This document shows positions 43,531-55,200 of a DNA stretch of 64,000 bases, piece after piece. Positions within the stretch are counted from its first letter, which is position 1. Every line of letters begins with the position of its first letter. The notes beneath the pieces were generated by a model. That model saw nothing but the letters and a program-made list of their open reading frames with translations. It searched no databases and had not been told where the DNA came from. The stretch is from Alnus glutinosa (lineage: Eukaryota; Streptophyta; Magnoliopsida; Fagales; Betulaceae). A program made the position numbers and the translations under genes. The DNA is taken from positions 33,644,620-33,708,619 of the forward strand of contig NC_084887.1 of assembly GCF_958979055.1 (NCBI RefSeq), written 5' to 3'.

Positions 43531-45504
43531 AAGTCACTGTTGGGAAACTACGCAGCCACACGCTCCCTTACGAAGACCAAACAACTCCATGCCCACACCA
43601 TCACCTCGGGCCTACTCTCCTCAAACTCCAGCGATCTTCGCTCAAACCTTGCCACAACGTATGCACTATGTGGGTACGTTCCACATGCACAGAAACTGTT
43701 CGATGAAGTGACTGACCGAAGCTTATTTTTGTATAACATTGTGATAAGAATGTACGTACAAAATGGTATACCCTATGACGCACTAAACGTGTTTGTTGAA
43801 ATGCTCTCTTGGGGGCAGTGCCTGCCCGATCACTTTACGTACCCATTTGTTGTTAAGGCTTGCGGTGACTTGTCGTTGCTCAATGTGGGTGTTGTAGTTC
43901 ACGGGCGAACACTGGTGTCTGGGTTTGACTTGGACACGTTTGTGCAGAATTCTTTGTTGGCAATGTATATGAATTGTGGGGAGAAGGAGGCGGCGAGACT
44001 GGTTTTTGATACAATGTGGGAGCGAACTGTTGTGTCTTGGAATACTATGATTAATGGCTATTTTCGAAATGGGTGTGCAAAGGAAGCTATGATGTTTTTT
44101 AATTGGATGATGGATGTGGGCGTGGAGCCTGATTGTGCTACCATGGTTTCAGTGTTGCCAGCTTGTGGTTACTTTAAGGATTTGGTTTTGGGAAGAAGGG
44201 TTCATGCATTAATGGAAGAGAAGGGTTTGGGGAAGAAGATAGTAGTGAGGAATGCGTTGGTGGATATGTATGCAAAGTGTGGTTGTATGTACGAAGCAAG
44301 GTTAGTTGTTGATAAGATGGGTGAGAGGGATGTGGTTACGTGGACAACCATGATCAATGGGTACATTTTGAATGGTGATGCAAGAAGTGCTTTGGCGCTC
44401 TGTTGGCCGATGCAATTTGATGGGGTAAGACCCAATTCAGTTAGTATTGCTTCCCTTCTTGCAGCCTGTGGCAGTTTGTACTCTTTTGAGTATGGTAGGT
44501 GTTTGCATGGGTGGGCAATAAGGCAAAAAATTGAGTCCGATGTTATTGTGGAGACTGCATTGATTGACATGTATGCAAAATGCAAAAAAGTTTACCTCAG
44601 TTTTCGAGTGTTTGCTAAAACTACCAAAAAACGAGTAGTCCCTTGGAATGCTGTTCTGTCTGGATGTGTTCGGAATGGGCTTGCTAGAAAAGCAATAGAA
44701 TTTTTTAGACAAATGCTAATGGAAGCAGTACAACCCAATGATGCAACCTTGAATAGTCTGCTTCCTGCATATGCTCTTCTTGCTGATTTACAGCAAGCAA
44801 CAAATATACACTGTTATCTGGTAAGATCTGGGTTCGTTTCAAGCATCGAAGTTGCTACTGGTTTGATCGACATATACTCAAAATGTGGAAGCTTAGAATC
44901 TGCTCACAAAATTTTTAGTGAAGTTCCTGAAAAAGGAAAGGACATTATCCTATGGAGCGTAATAATAGCTTGTTATGGCGTTCATGGTTATGGTGAGATT
45001 GCCGTTTCACTTTTCTATCAGATGGTTCAATCTGGGGTGAAACCAAATGAAGTCACTTTCACTTCTGTTTTGCATGCATGCAGCCATGCAGGTTTGGTGG
45101 ATAAGGGTCTGAATTTGTTCAAGTTCATGCTTGAAAATCACCAAATGAATCCTAGTCCTGATCACTACACTTGCATTGTTGATCTTCTTGGTCGTGCTGG
45201 TCGACTGGCCGAAGCTTATGATCGAATTAGGACAATGCCATTCAAGCCTAACCATGCTGTTTGGGGTGCACTGCTTGGTGCTTGTGTGAAACATGAGAAT
45301 GTTGAACTAGGAGAAGTTGCTGCAAAGTGGCTTTTTGAGCTTGAGCCAGAAAACACAGGAAATTATGTATTGATGGCGAAACTTTATGCTGCAGTGGGAA
45401 GGTGGAAGGATGCCGAGAATGTGAGACATATGATGAATGAAATAGGATTGAGAAAAACTCCTGCTCACAGTTTGGTCGAGGTCAGAAGTGTGTTAACTGG
45501 GTAA
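43465..45504 (+). CDS. PLS-class pentatricopeptide repeat protein with E domain, orthologous in style to AT5G39350
   Basis: Single exon, 679 aa from the ATG at 43465. An upstream in-frame ATG at 43387 would add 26 residues, but the family start (MNG..ALS.TK..) matches 43465. About a dozen PPR motifs of P, L and S type are visible, e.g. VVSWNTMINGYFRNGCAKEA, NALVDMYAKCGCMYEARLV, DVVTWTTMINGYILNGDARS, DHYTCIVDLLGRAGRLAEAY. The C-terminus has an E domain (AVWGALLGACVKHENVELGE, LFELEPENTGNYVLMAKLYA, GRWKDAENVRHMM) but no DYW domain. PLS-E proteins bind single-stranded RNA in mitochondria or chloroplasts, usually for C-to-U editing or processing; the target is unknown. No frame lesion. Little else than an 85-bp duplication at its 5' end is odd. 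Confidence 0.93.
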   Translation: MNGAAQALSKTKHLLTTTAAQCKSLLGNYAATRSLTKTKQLHAHTITSGLLSSNSSDLRSNLATTYALCGYVPHAQKLFDEVTDRSLFLYNIVIRMYVQNGIPYDALNVFVEMLSWGQCLPDHFTYPFVVKACGDLSLLNVGVVVHGRTLVSGFDLDTFVQNSLLAMYMNCGEKEAARLVFDTMWERTVVSWNTMINGYFRNGCAKEAMMFFNWMMDVGVEPDCATMVSVLPACGYFKDLVLGRRVHALMEEKGLGKKIVVRNALVDMYAKCGCMYEARLVVDKMGERDVVTWTTMINGYILNGDARSALALCWPMQFDGVRPNSVSIASLLAACGSLYSFEYGRCLHGWAIRQKIESDVIVETALIDMYAKCKKVYLSFRVFAKTTKKRVVPWNAVLSGCVRNGLARKAIEFFRQMLMEAVQPNDATLNSLLPAYALLADLQQATNIHCYLVRSGFVSSIEVATGLIDIYSKCGSLESAHKIFSEVPEKGKDIILWSVIIACYGVHGYGEIAVSLFYQMVQSGVKPNEVTFTSVLHACSHAGLVDKGLNLFKFMLENHQMNPSPDHYTCIVDLLGRAGRLAEAYDRIRTMPFKPNHAVWGALLGACVKHENVELGEVAAKWLFELEPENTGNYVLMAKLYAAVGRWKDAENVRHMMNEIGLRKTPAHSLVEVRSVLTG

Positions 45505-46940
45505 AGATTCTACACTTCAAGTGGAAAATATCTCGGTTTTGACATGCCCAATTGAAGAGTGCTCGATTATGGTGAATGATTGCTACTGCTAGTTGAAAGA
45601 CTTGGTTTGATTGAGCAGAGAGGACTCTCTTTAAAGAGAGTAGGCAATGCCTTCATATATGTCTATAATATTAGATTGTGAAAGCGACCTATCAAATTTA
45701 ACCTGTGGTGCCATTGTTTCATTTATGATGGGGCTTGCGGGTGGATTTTGGAATATTTATTGACTGAAGAGGCAAGTTCTTGGTCAAACAGAAGGTGCAA
45801 CTGGCATCATTATGAATGGACTGGTTTTCCCCTCCTTTCATAAATATTCTACCTGTCCGTGGACAAATGGGAATTTCTTAAGTCGAAGCATGGTAATTGA
45901 TCTGGATTGTATGGATACAAAGGTATACATTTGTATCTTTCATGTTAGCCATATAAGAACGTGCTGGAGCCTGGAGGAGCAGTTATATGTGTTATACATA
46001 CTCTTTTAATGGGATTTAACTGTCCATTATCTCTCTTGACAGATAACTCTCTTCATTAGATACAGGTCCACCCGATATCTCTTTGTAATGGGGTCTGAGT
46101 TGTCTGATACACGTTAATACCATCAATTAATGAATTAGTCTTCTGAGTCACACCTTAGACAATTGTATTCCCCTTCTCCAAGAAATGATTATACTTGATT
46201 TTAGAGCTCAACATAATCATTAGATTTAATAGGTTTTGATTTTCTTTTTGTTCTTTTTAAATAAAACTATTTTCTTATGGTTAAAAAAAGAAGATACAGT
46301 TGGCCGGGTTTAATTTTGTGTTATAATTATTGGCTGAATCAATCAATTGAAGAGGTTTTTATTTATTTATCCACTTATTTTGTTTAGCGTAGAGTACGTT
46401 ATATGCTTATTAATCATGGGATTTTATACATCTTCTAGAATCTTCATTCTGTTTCCAACATAATATGCGAGAGGGGATAAAAATGCATGTGATTAAAAAT
46501 GTCTCATTGATATTGCTTGGTAATTGCCGAAGATGTTTTCGAAAATTAATGGTGAATTGAATTCTCGAGATCACAAAAGGAAATGAAGAACATGCATCAA
46601 TCCATCATGGAACTATAAATTGGACGAAGTTTTCTTCTAAATTGGGTTAGATAAATTTTTTTCATTCTAATCTATTAAAACCCCACATATGTTTAAGATG
46701 CATGTGATTTTTACATGTATTTTTAAAAATACATGTGAGAATCAAACGCTCTATTAAAAATGCATGTAATTCTCACTTGTATTTTGAATATATGTTAGTT
46801 TAATAAACTGGATTGGAAAAAATTCCTCCAAGCCAGTTCGAAACAACACTTGATCCAAATAAATTGGTGAGTCGATGATTGCTTGGAAAGGAGAGAGTTG
46901 CTCAACTGGTAGGCTGCAGGTTCATTCTTCGTATATGTAA
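45505..46940. other. 3' flank of the PPR gene and intergenic DNA
   Basis: No gene seen. A short inverted pair of GCATGTGATT/AATTCTCAC.TGTATTTT motifs around 46700-46795 suggests a degraded MITE. Confidence 0.35.
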
Positions 46941-48130
46941 TACCTCGTTCTAAACTAGGGTTAAGAATAAATAAGAGACAACGGTTAAGGTGGAAATTAG
47001 GAAAACGAGACAGTGAAACACTTGGTAAAATCTATCTAGGATCGTTCTATCGATAGAGAGATGCCGTTCAAACGATATGCCACGTTGGGGCCAACAAAAC
47101 CCTACCGTTCGGATGATGGTCAATACCATTCGAACGGTTAGGTGGGGAGCTACGTGGGGTTGCAAAGGAAAAGCTATTGTTCATTTTTAAAGTTTATGAG
47201 CTTTTGGATGCCCGGTGGGAAGTAAAAATGTGATTTTTTGAAGGTATGAGACGATGAACAGCATATCGTTCTAATATTGTTCAACCTGTTATAGAATGGT
47301 ACTATTTGGACGATGGTCAATATCGTTTTGACATTGTTGACCGTTCGAACATTGTTTAGATATCGTCATACGGTGCCTACCTTTCGAACAATACTCATGT
47401 ACTGTTCTAAAGGTATCAGATAGAATGCAGAAAAACTATAGTTGAAGTGCTAAATTAGAGTTACATCTTAGAAAACCCAACTAATGATAGAATATCTCAT
47501 TGACAAATGAGCCATAGCTTTTGAGGGAAGGATGTAGAAGATTTTTACGATCAAGGTGAGTAAACTTACATGAAACTATAACCTGTAATTTTCAAGCATG
47601 CCTATTTTGTTATAAAATGTGTATCTTTGTATTGTCATGAAATGGTTTGAGACTTAATGTTGTGAACTCTAAAGGTTTCTAAGTAAAGATAAAGTGGTTG
47701 CAAAATGAGTAATTGTGTGACTCTTATTTACATGTATGGATAATGAAATAAATACAATAATTGTATGACATGGCTATCATGGAAAAAAATAGGTGAAGAA
47801 TATAGGACATGTGCATACCGGTTTATACGGATTTGACCTTATGGCCGAGTGTGTGTGATGAGAGAGTTTACTCTAGACCCAAGGGCTATTGTGATCGGTG
47901 CAACCACCTACGCGTATAGTCACCACGGTATGGGTATCATTAGTTGGTTGAATCACCCGGGGTCGGACCAACTAGTGGTAACTCACTCACTCGAGGCACT
48001 GGGATTGTACCAGATGTCATTTGGAACGCGCAAATCTTATCGTAAGAGGGTTATGAGTACAAATAGGTCATGTGGATGATGATTATGACTATAGAATACA
48101 CATGTAATTGTATTAACTTATGTAATGCAT
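46940..48130. repeat. Possible LTR-retroelement debris
   Basis: Repeated short motifs around GTTCGAACGG/CCGTTCGGA and ATGGTCAATA (47040-47400), followed at 47870-48080 by a GC-richer stretch (GGTGCAACCACCTACGCG..., CACCCGGGGTCGGACC). It resembles LTR sequence in style, but I could not find paired LTRs, a PBS or any pol coding. Low-confidence call. Confidence 0.3.
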
Positions 48131-48936
48131 CAACATGATTTTATGCTTTATATATTATATGTCAGAAACTCCTGTTGCATGATGATGTATGATATTCTCA
48201 TATGTTTTTACAAAAGATGGAGTTCATTGCATACTAAGACGTTTCATGCGTGCCTACTTATTAAAACGTGGACTTACATTGTATTTTTTTCACCTGTAAA
48301 ATAATCTTATTTTATAGCCAGTTCATTTTTAGACGCTCAGTTTTATAATTGTGACATGCATGATGGCTATCTTGTTTAAAATATATATATATACCCAATT
48401 TTTTTCTGCTACAAAACTCACAAGGGGGGATTATTAGTAGTAGTCAGACTTAATTACCAGTTAATTAGAGTTAATCTTTTTCCTTTCTCTTAACCAGCAG
48501 CATGTTGGTCACTCAATTACATGTACACCTCAATCAAGCATATAAAGAGTTAGAAACACCATGAAAGCGAGAAGTATCCTTCAGAGGTACTTGCTGCATG
48601 CCATTTGAACTTGAAGCATTAAAAACGGTACATTATGTACATGCTGCATGCTCTTTAGACAAAAACTGGTAGGAAATCTGAGTTTGAAACAAAGACAAAT
48701 AGAACAAGACACGAAAGTGGGGGTTGGATGCTGCAACTGTCCCTGTTGCCATGCTGTACGTGGCCAAATGATGCTTAGTTGAGCATGTAGCTTTAGAAGA
48801 AGGCACCCATAGGCCACAGTACATGATACATCAGCTATACTTTCAAGCCATTGTCTCCGACAGACTACTACATGTCATGTGCCATTACTTTTTTTATTTG
48901 GAGATATGCTTTTGGATGGGCCCCTTTATTTATATT

Positions 48937-48976
<40 letters not shown>

Positions 48977-49375
48977 AACAGTGATTGTTTAACTACCCCA
49001 TATGGCAAGCTAAAGCCAATTACTTCCATGCTACAATAATGGTCATGTCAATTGACTCTATTTGGTTAAAGAACCACATGCTGGTGGAACATAATAAAGT
49101 TTTCTTATGATAAAAAATCCGTTAATCAGCTCTCTATGTGCAATTTTACTGGTAGATAGTTGAATCGTTGACTTCAATGGGTAAAAAATATACCTAACTC
49201 TGCTGGGAACTCTACTGGAAGCATCTAAATGAATGAATACCAGACTAGCGTGATAAAGTTTGATACTCGAGTCTCATATATTTAATTTCTAAAGCAGTTT
49301 CATCGCTATTCATTCACAAAAGATGAGCTGAAAATTCAATATGAGAGTGCGTTCGGTACGGCCATTATTTATTTA
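48131..49375. other. Intergenic, no gene seen
   Basis: AT-rich with a (GA)n microsatellite at 48944-48971. No recognisable coding sequence. Confidence 0.4.
48944..48971. repeat. (GA)n microsatellite
   Basis: About 14 GA units. Confidence 0.95.
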
Positions 49376-49379
49376 TTTC

Positions 49380-49676
49380 TTTTTTTTTTAAGATATGGGA
49401 ATCTCAATTCACTTATAACTGAACAGTACCTCAAAATATGCTGCTCCACACACAGTGGTACTGTAGCCGAGCGTAGAGGCCCAGCCAGAATCCCCATACT
49501 AATCCTGTGTCTCATCCTCAGCACCACTGTAGGAATGGAGCCTTGAAACGTGGACTTTGCCCGGGTGGCTAGCCTCAAGAGGGAGGCAGCGCCCACCAAG
49601 ATTCGAACCTGGGATCAGAAGGGAGAAATGCCCTAACGTCCCAGGCTCTGACCAACTGAGTCATCCCATTGGGGTT
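49380..49676 (-). mobile_element. tRNA-derived SINE
   Basis: On the minus strand the head has a Pol III box A (GGATGACTCAGTTGGTCAGA) and a box B (AGGTTCGAATCTTGG) about 40 bases on. A body follows, then an A-rich tail (T run at 49381-49390 on the plus strand). Box A and B with a tail are diagnostic of SINEs. The head differs from the SINEs at 57898 and 63073. No clear target duplication. Confidence 0.8.
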
Positions 49677-52268
49677 AAAACCAAATTGTAAAAACTATAT
49701 TCTTTGGGAGTGCTTTTAAAAATTTGCGATTTGAAAACGTAAAAAAATATGAGTTTTCAAATCGCACGCAATGAGGTGCGTTTTTAAAAATTGCAATTTT
49801 ACCAAATGATTAACTGCGTTTTTAAAAGTCACAAACTCATATGGACTCTGAGTTCATTAATAAGGAAAAAGAAAATAAAAATTAGAGAAGGCATCTGAAA
49901 TTGGCAAATACTTTTTAGGCATCTCAAGGTGTTTGCCAAACATAGCCATTCTTTCCCCATCCAGCGTGCACTGGAGGGGCTTCTTGCAATTGTAATGCCA
50001 CAAAAACAGTTCATGAGAGAGATTTATGAGTAATAAGAATGCAGGGCTTTTATAACATTCATAGAAATCAGCAACAGAAATAGCAATGAAGTTGGCATTT
50101 GCAACATGCCACCAACACTCAACGTTGTGACAATTATTAGTTTACACAAACAAAAAAGTCCAATGGCCCACAAATGACCCTATTTCATGCTTGGTGACCT
50201 CCCAGCATATGACCTTTTCGAGCAGTGGCATTAAGAATCAAACTTCTCCCATGTGGAGGTTGCAAGAAGAAACAAGCTTGCACATCAAATGAATTCAATT
50301 ATTTTTATACCATGTTGTGCAACCAACTTTTCTTTCATTGCTTACTCCCCAACACATTTTCATAGAACCAAGTTTCAAATTCACCATGGAATTTGTGGGA
50401 CCTAATGTGGTCCTATAAATCCAACAGTGGAATTGAAAATAAGGTGTAGGAGATGTATTTATATCATTTATCTACTCGTGTATCTCATTGCCTAAAAGAT
50501 TATTGACAGTGCAGGGGAAAGGTGAGCAGACCCCATTGCCTAAAAAGATTTGTACTCTGTTTTTCTTTTAGCTGAACAAAATTGATAATCTCTTTTTTGA
50601 TGGGTTTTCTTTTGGTGTGCCATTTGAGTATGATGTGGAACAAAAACCCCATCATATTTCATAGGTCTGAGTCAAATTTTTATTGAGTAAATGGAATTGC
50701 CTATGATTTTGAGCAGGGTAGTCTAATTATTTGCACCAGTGCTTCTGTTCTGCAACATTGTTTGATTAAATTCCTGGCAAGGGAGTTAGACAGACAGGCC
50801 TATATGCAGTGTAATTGGTCCAGAAAGGAAAAGGATGCTGGCTACCTCATCAGTGATGCAGTAAAAACTGGTTTTAAAAGTAGCATAAACGAATTTGATT
50901 TGCCCCTTAAACTCCTCTGGAAGTTAACTGGGATGAAATAAAAGAGTAATTATTAGGCCCACCATAGATAATTGGGATCAATATACGAATGTAACCTTCA
51001 TTGTCGAAGAGTTGAGAGCTATATTAATTGTTTCTCTGCCTTTAGCCAACTATCTCATGCATTTAGTTGAGTGTCACCATCAACACTTTTAAGATGGAAT
51101 TGGAATGAAGGAAATATATATACATTTTAAATAGTAGAGATAATCCTTTTAACTTCTTTATTTATTTTTATTTTTTTATAGATCTTTTATATGGATAAAA
51201 TATTTTACCAATTAACTATTACTAGACATCCGGATTCAAAAGAAAATTCCTACTTTGAATTTTAGCATCGGTCTTAATTGTTTGTCCGAATATGTTTCGG
51301 GTTGTCCGAGCACTTGTCGAGACAGGTACCATAAGAGTCGTCTCTCAAGGCAGGCAATTGCCAATCTTCCAAAGCAAAAAGCTATGCTCTCTTATTCCAT
51401 ATCCTATTCCTAGTATCCCAAAAACGTCCAAATATAGAATAAATCTTTGGCCTCAGCCCTTCAATTTACCTTCTGCCATAAAACATAAAAGATAAAAATA
51501 AAAATAAAAAATACCGCCCCTCTTATCCACATAATCTCCCTTTGCTTGCCCATAAACATAGGAGAAATCCATGTTTAGCTTCAAAATCACACGCCCCCCA
51601 CTTTCCTTGTCCATCCTCAATCCCAACCTCAAAGGTCAAACACCCCCACCACAAGTTTCTCTCTCTCTCCCTCTAGCCCAGTCATCTATCTCTCTCTAAA
51701 CTGAACACGGTTTTGACTCAATAGCTTTGAATTTATATTTTATATTATTATTATTATTATTGTTTTTTTTTGGGAAAACGAAGTTTATTAGATCGGACGG
51801 CGATCCACCAATGAAATAGCTCCTCACAATCTAAGAAAGAAAGAAGAGCACCAAAAAAAAAAAAAGGGGAAAAACCCAAATTTTCTCTCTCTTCCCCTGT
51901 GTCTTTCTAGCTCTCTCCGTGTGTGTGTGTGTGAAAAAACACTCTTTGATCGGTGGGAGCGAAAGCTGTTACAACCCAGGAACCCGATTCGGCTGTTTGG
52001 TTCAAATCAGTGATTGAGTCCTCAAAAGCCCGTTTGTCAATCTCCAATGCGGTCTTATAAAAGACCAGCAAGAAACAGAGTCTTGAGCGGAAAAACCCAG
52101 AGAAATAGATCTGTATTCGGTCGGAGTCATTGTGGGCGTAGGCTGGGATCTGATGGTGGGGATTTTCGGACCATTTGCGAAGGTGGGTGCATCGAGTCCT
52201 GTCGAGTCTGGTATTGGTAGGAGCGTAGTAGTGGCTTTTCGTGTGCTGGTGGGGCTGCACAGACGACG
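49677..52268. other. Intergenic DNA and 5' leader of the GAUT gene
   Basis: No gene between 49677 and about 51650. Around 49710-49860 is an imperfect inverted repeat (AAAAATTTGCGATTTGAAAA, TTTTCAAATCGCACGCAATG). From about 51655 a CT-rich stretch, a GT run at 51920-51933 and moderate GC mark the promoter/leader of the GAUT gene. The leader holds an upstream ATG frame (52047-52220). Confidence 0.45.
52047..52220 (+). promoter_or_regulatory. Possible upstream ORF in the GAUT leader
   Basis: An ATG-started 57-codon frame, Arg/Gly-rich (MRSYKRPARNRVLSGK...), ends at 52220, 48 bases before the main start. If the leader is unspliced it would be translated first and could lower main-frame initiation. 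There is no evidence that the peptide is conserved. Confidence 0.35.
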
Positions 52269-55200
52269 ATGCAGCTTCACTTCTCGCCTAGCATGAGAAG
52301 CATCACGATCTCCAGCAGCAATGGGTTTATTGACTTGATGAAGATCAAGGTCGCAGCTCGCCACTTCTCCTATCGGACCCTCTTCCACACCATTCTGATC
52401 CTCGCTTTCTTGTTGCCCTTTGTCTTCATTCTCACTGCTGTTGTTACCCTTGAAGGTGTCAACAAGTGCTCCTCATTTGGTACTCTATTTTATCGACTTT
52501 TTATTCATTTGCATTATCAATTTTTGGGACTATTCGTTTACGTATTTGGTTTGGTTGCGTTCTATGTCATAGATCTTGGGGTGAATTGGGATTTTCTAAT
52601 ATGCCCATGTGGTGATTATCTGTGATATTGGTTTCTGCAGCTGAATCTGACTTTTTAAAATTGATTGGGTCGACTTGGGTTTTGGTGTAATGCCCGTGTT
52701 TTGTCATGTGAATGTGCCCAGCTGAATCTGATTGGTTTTATTAATTGATCGGATTGAAATGGGTTCTGGAGTAATGCTTATATGGTGATTATTTGTGATG
52801 TTGATTTGTGTAGCTGAATCTGAATTGTTTATTGATCAGTTTGGATTTGGTTTTTGTTCTAATGCTTATTGGTGAATTTCTGTCTAATTGAGCTCCAATG
52901 GTTTGTTAATTGGGTTGAATTTATTTAGTATTGAATTCTGTTTATTTAGTTCTGGTATGGTGTAATCGAAACTGGTTCCTCCCATAATTTGATATTGTCG
53001 GCAGTTTATGTTGGTTCATCTCTTTTCTGAGTTTCTATTATTTTTTTAGATTGAATTTTAGTATGTACTGAGAATTGATATATTTGTTCAACATGGGAAT
53101 CATATTATTTGGATGACCATTGTTCTTTCATGTCTCTGAATTTATAGATTATTTATGCATTTTCAAGCATTTTGTGATCTTAATATTTGAATTAAATTGT
53201 TCATTTTGTTTTCATGAATACACTATGATTTTCTCTGTCGTATTGCTGATTGTGAATTGATTAATTAAATTAGCTCAACATATCTATTTTGAGGGTGAGC
53301 TTCAACTTTATTATTTGCTGACAGTTGACAGTAAAAATTTGGTTCTTTCATAATTCATTTTTCCAATGTTGCCTCTTTTTTAATATTTTGCAAAATATAA
53401 ATTTGTCTATGTACGATGGATTATGAATACTTATGTAGTTACGTTGTGTGTGCTTTCTCTGGCATGGTTGTAGCATCCGTATGTTTAGTTAGGTCAGGGT
53501 TTTTAGAGTTTTTTCTTAATATCATAGTGTTAATGGTGGACTTTTGAATTTATTCTTGCCTTCTGTGCTTCAGATTGTTTAGGCAGGCGTTTGGGACCAA
53601 GGTTTCTTGGCAGGGTTGATGATTCAGGGGTAAGTAACTTTTTCTTGATACTGCAATTACGTAATAACTATCTGCAATGAAAATTTTCAATTGGCCTTTT
53701 AAGTCTACAATGGTTATGTTATTAACTTGTGCTGGATCCTTGTTGTGGTGGTGGTGATGATGCAGCAGAAACTGGTTAGAGAGTTTTACAACATTCTTAA
53801 CCAAGTGAACACTGAGGAAATCCCACATGGTCTAAAGCTACCAGATTCATTTAGTCGACTTGTTTCTGAAATGAAGAACGACCAGTATGATGCAAGGACA
53901 TTTGCTTTCATGTTAAGGGCAATGGTATGTTGCATGTGACAGAAATATATATGTGCTTAGATAGTATATTATTGTTAGGAGAGAGAGTTTTTGAAAACTA
54001 AGGTCTTTCTATATGGTCCTTTTTAATCTCACAATTTGTTTAGCTCCGTCAATTTTGAACCTTCAAAATTGTTTAAGATGTATTGATAGGGTTGAATGAA
54101 GTCCTAGTCTTTTTGCAAGTTAGACACTTTGGTTATCTAACATTTTAGGGATTCTGTTGAGAGAATATATGTTATTTGGGACAGTCTCCTCTAATTGTAT
54201 TCATTTTCATAAATTATGGAGAGATTACGCTGAAGAAAAAAGGATGGAGTGAAGTTGATGAAAAGGTTCCCCTGTTCTATGCCCCCATATCATGATTATC
54301 AGGTTCTGATTTTAGTGGACATCCAAAGCATTAAAAAATAATTTCAGCGTCTTCTGTCTGAAGTAAAATTCTTTGTCTTTCCTTTCTGTATTTGACCTAG
54401 TAGCCTTATGAGTTGGCTGTAAAAAAGAATGTGTTTTTATTTGACCCTAGTAGCCTTTCTTTATTTGACCCTAGTTCCATAATTCAAATGAAAGTTAACA
54501 GGATGTGTTTTGCATACATGATCACATTGTTCTTGAGGATAAATTCCTTTCTTCTACTTTTGAATTCATGACTCAATTTCTATACTCTTGGTCAAAATAG
54601 AAAAGAAAAAAGAAAAAGAAAAGAGAGGAAGGTTACCGATCTCCTAAAACTATGATACTCTATTATTTTGCCTTCCTCCGGTCAGAAACACATCTTGATG
54701 ATTTATACTCTTTTGTGGAGTTTACCATAGTAACTATTTCTGGACTTCTTGCTTTGTTTGCAGTAGATATAGGGATTAGTAAAGCTGTTATAAATAATAG
54801 GGAATAGATTTAAATTGGTTAAGGCTTTTTGACAGAATAAAGGAACCATTGGAGAGTGTTCGGGGTTTCGATGTGTCTCAAGCTATTTCACAATTTCATC
54901 ATAGTTCAAGGATATCTGCCCCTATATAAACCTGAGCCTTACAAAGTTTCTGAGTAAGAAGCATAATTTCACTATTTCATGCTGAAGAAATCTTGAGTGG
55001 CTGAGGGTGAGGGTGGGGGTGGGGGGTTTTGCTTTGGTTGTTGTTTTGGGCTTTTGCGGGTCTTTGTTTCCTTTTTGTTTTCTCTTTCTAGATGTTCCTA
55101 TTGTATACTTCCTGTGTACTTAGGGACGCCTCATGCTTTTAATAAAATTTGACATTACTTATCAAAAAAGAAAAGAAATCTTGAGTTCCCTCATTGGTCC

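Noticed and set aside
44202..45294. Minus-strand frames within the PPR gene
   Set aside because: Antisense shadows; the plus frame is an intact PPR protein.
46888..46925. Possible tRNA or SINE head (GTTGCTCAACTGGTA, GCAGGTTCATTC)
   Set aside because: Box A and box B are too close, box B is imperfect, and there is no cloverleaf or tail.
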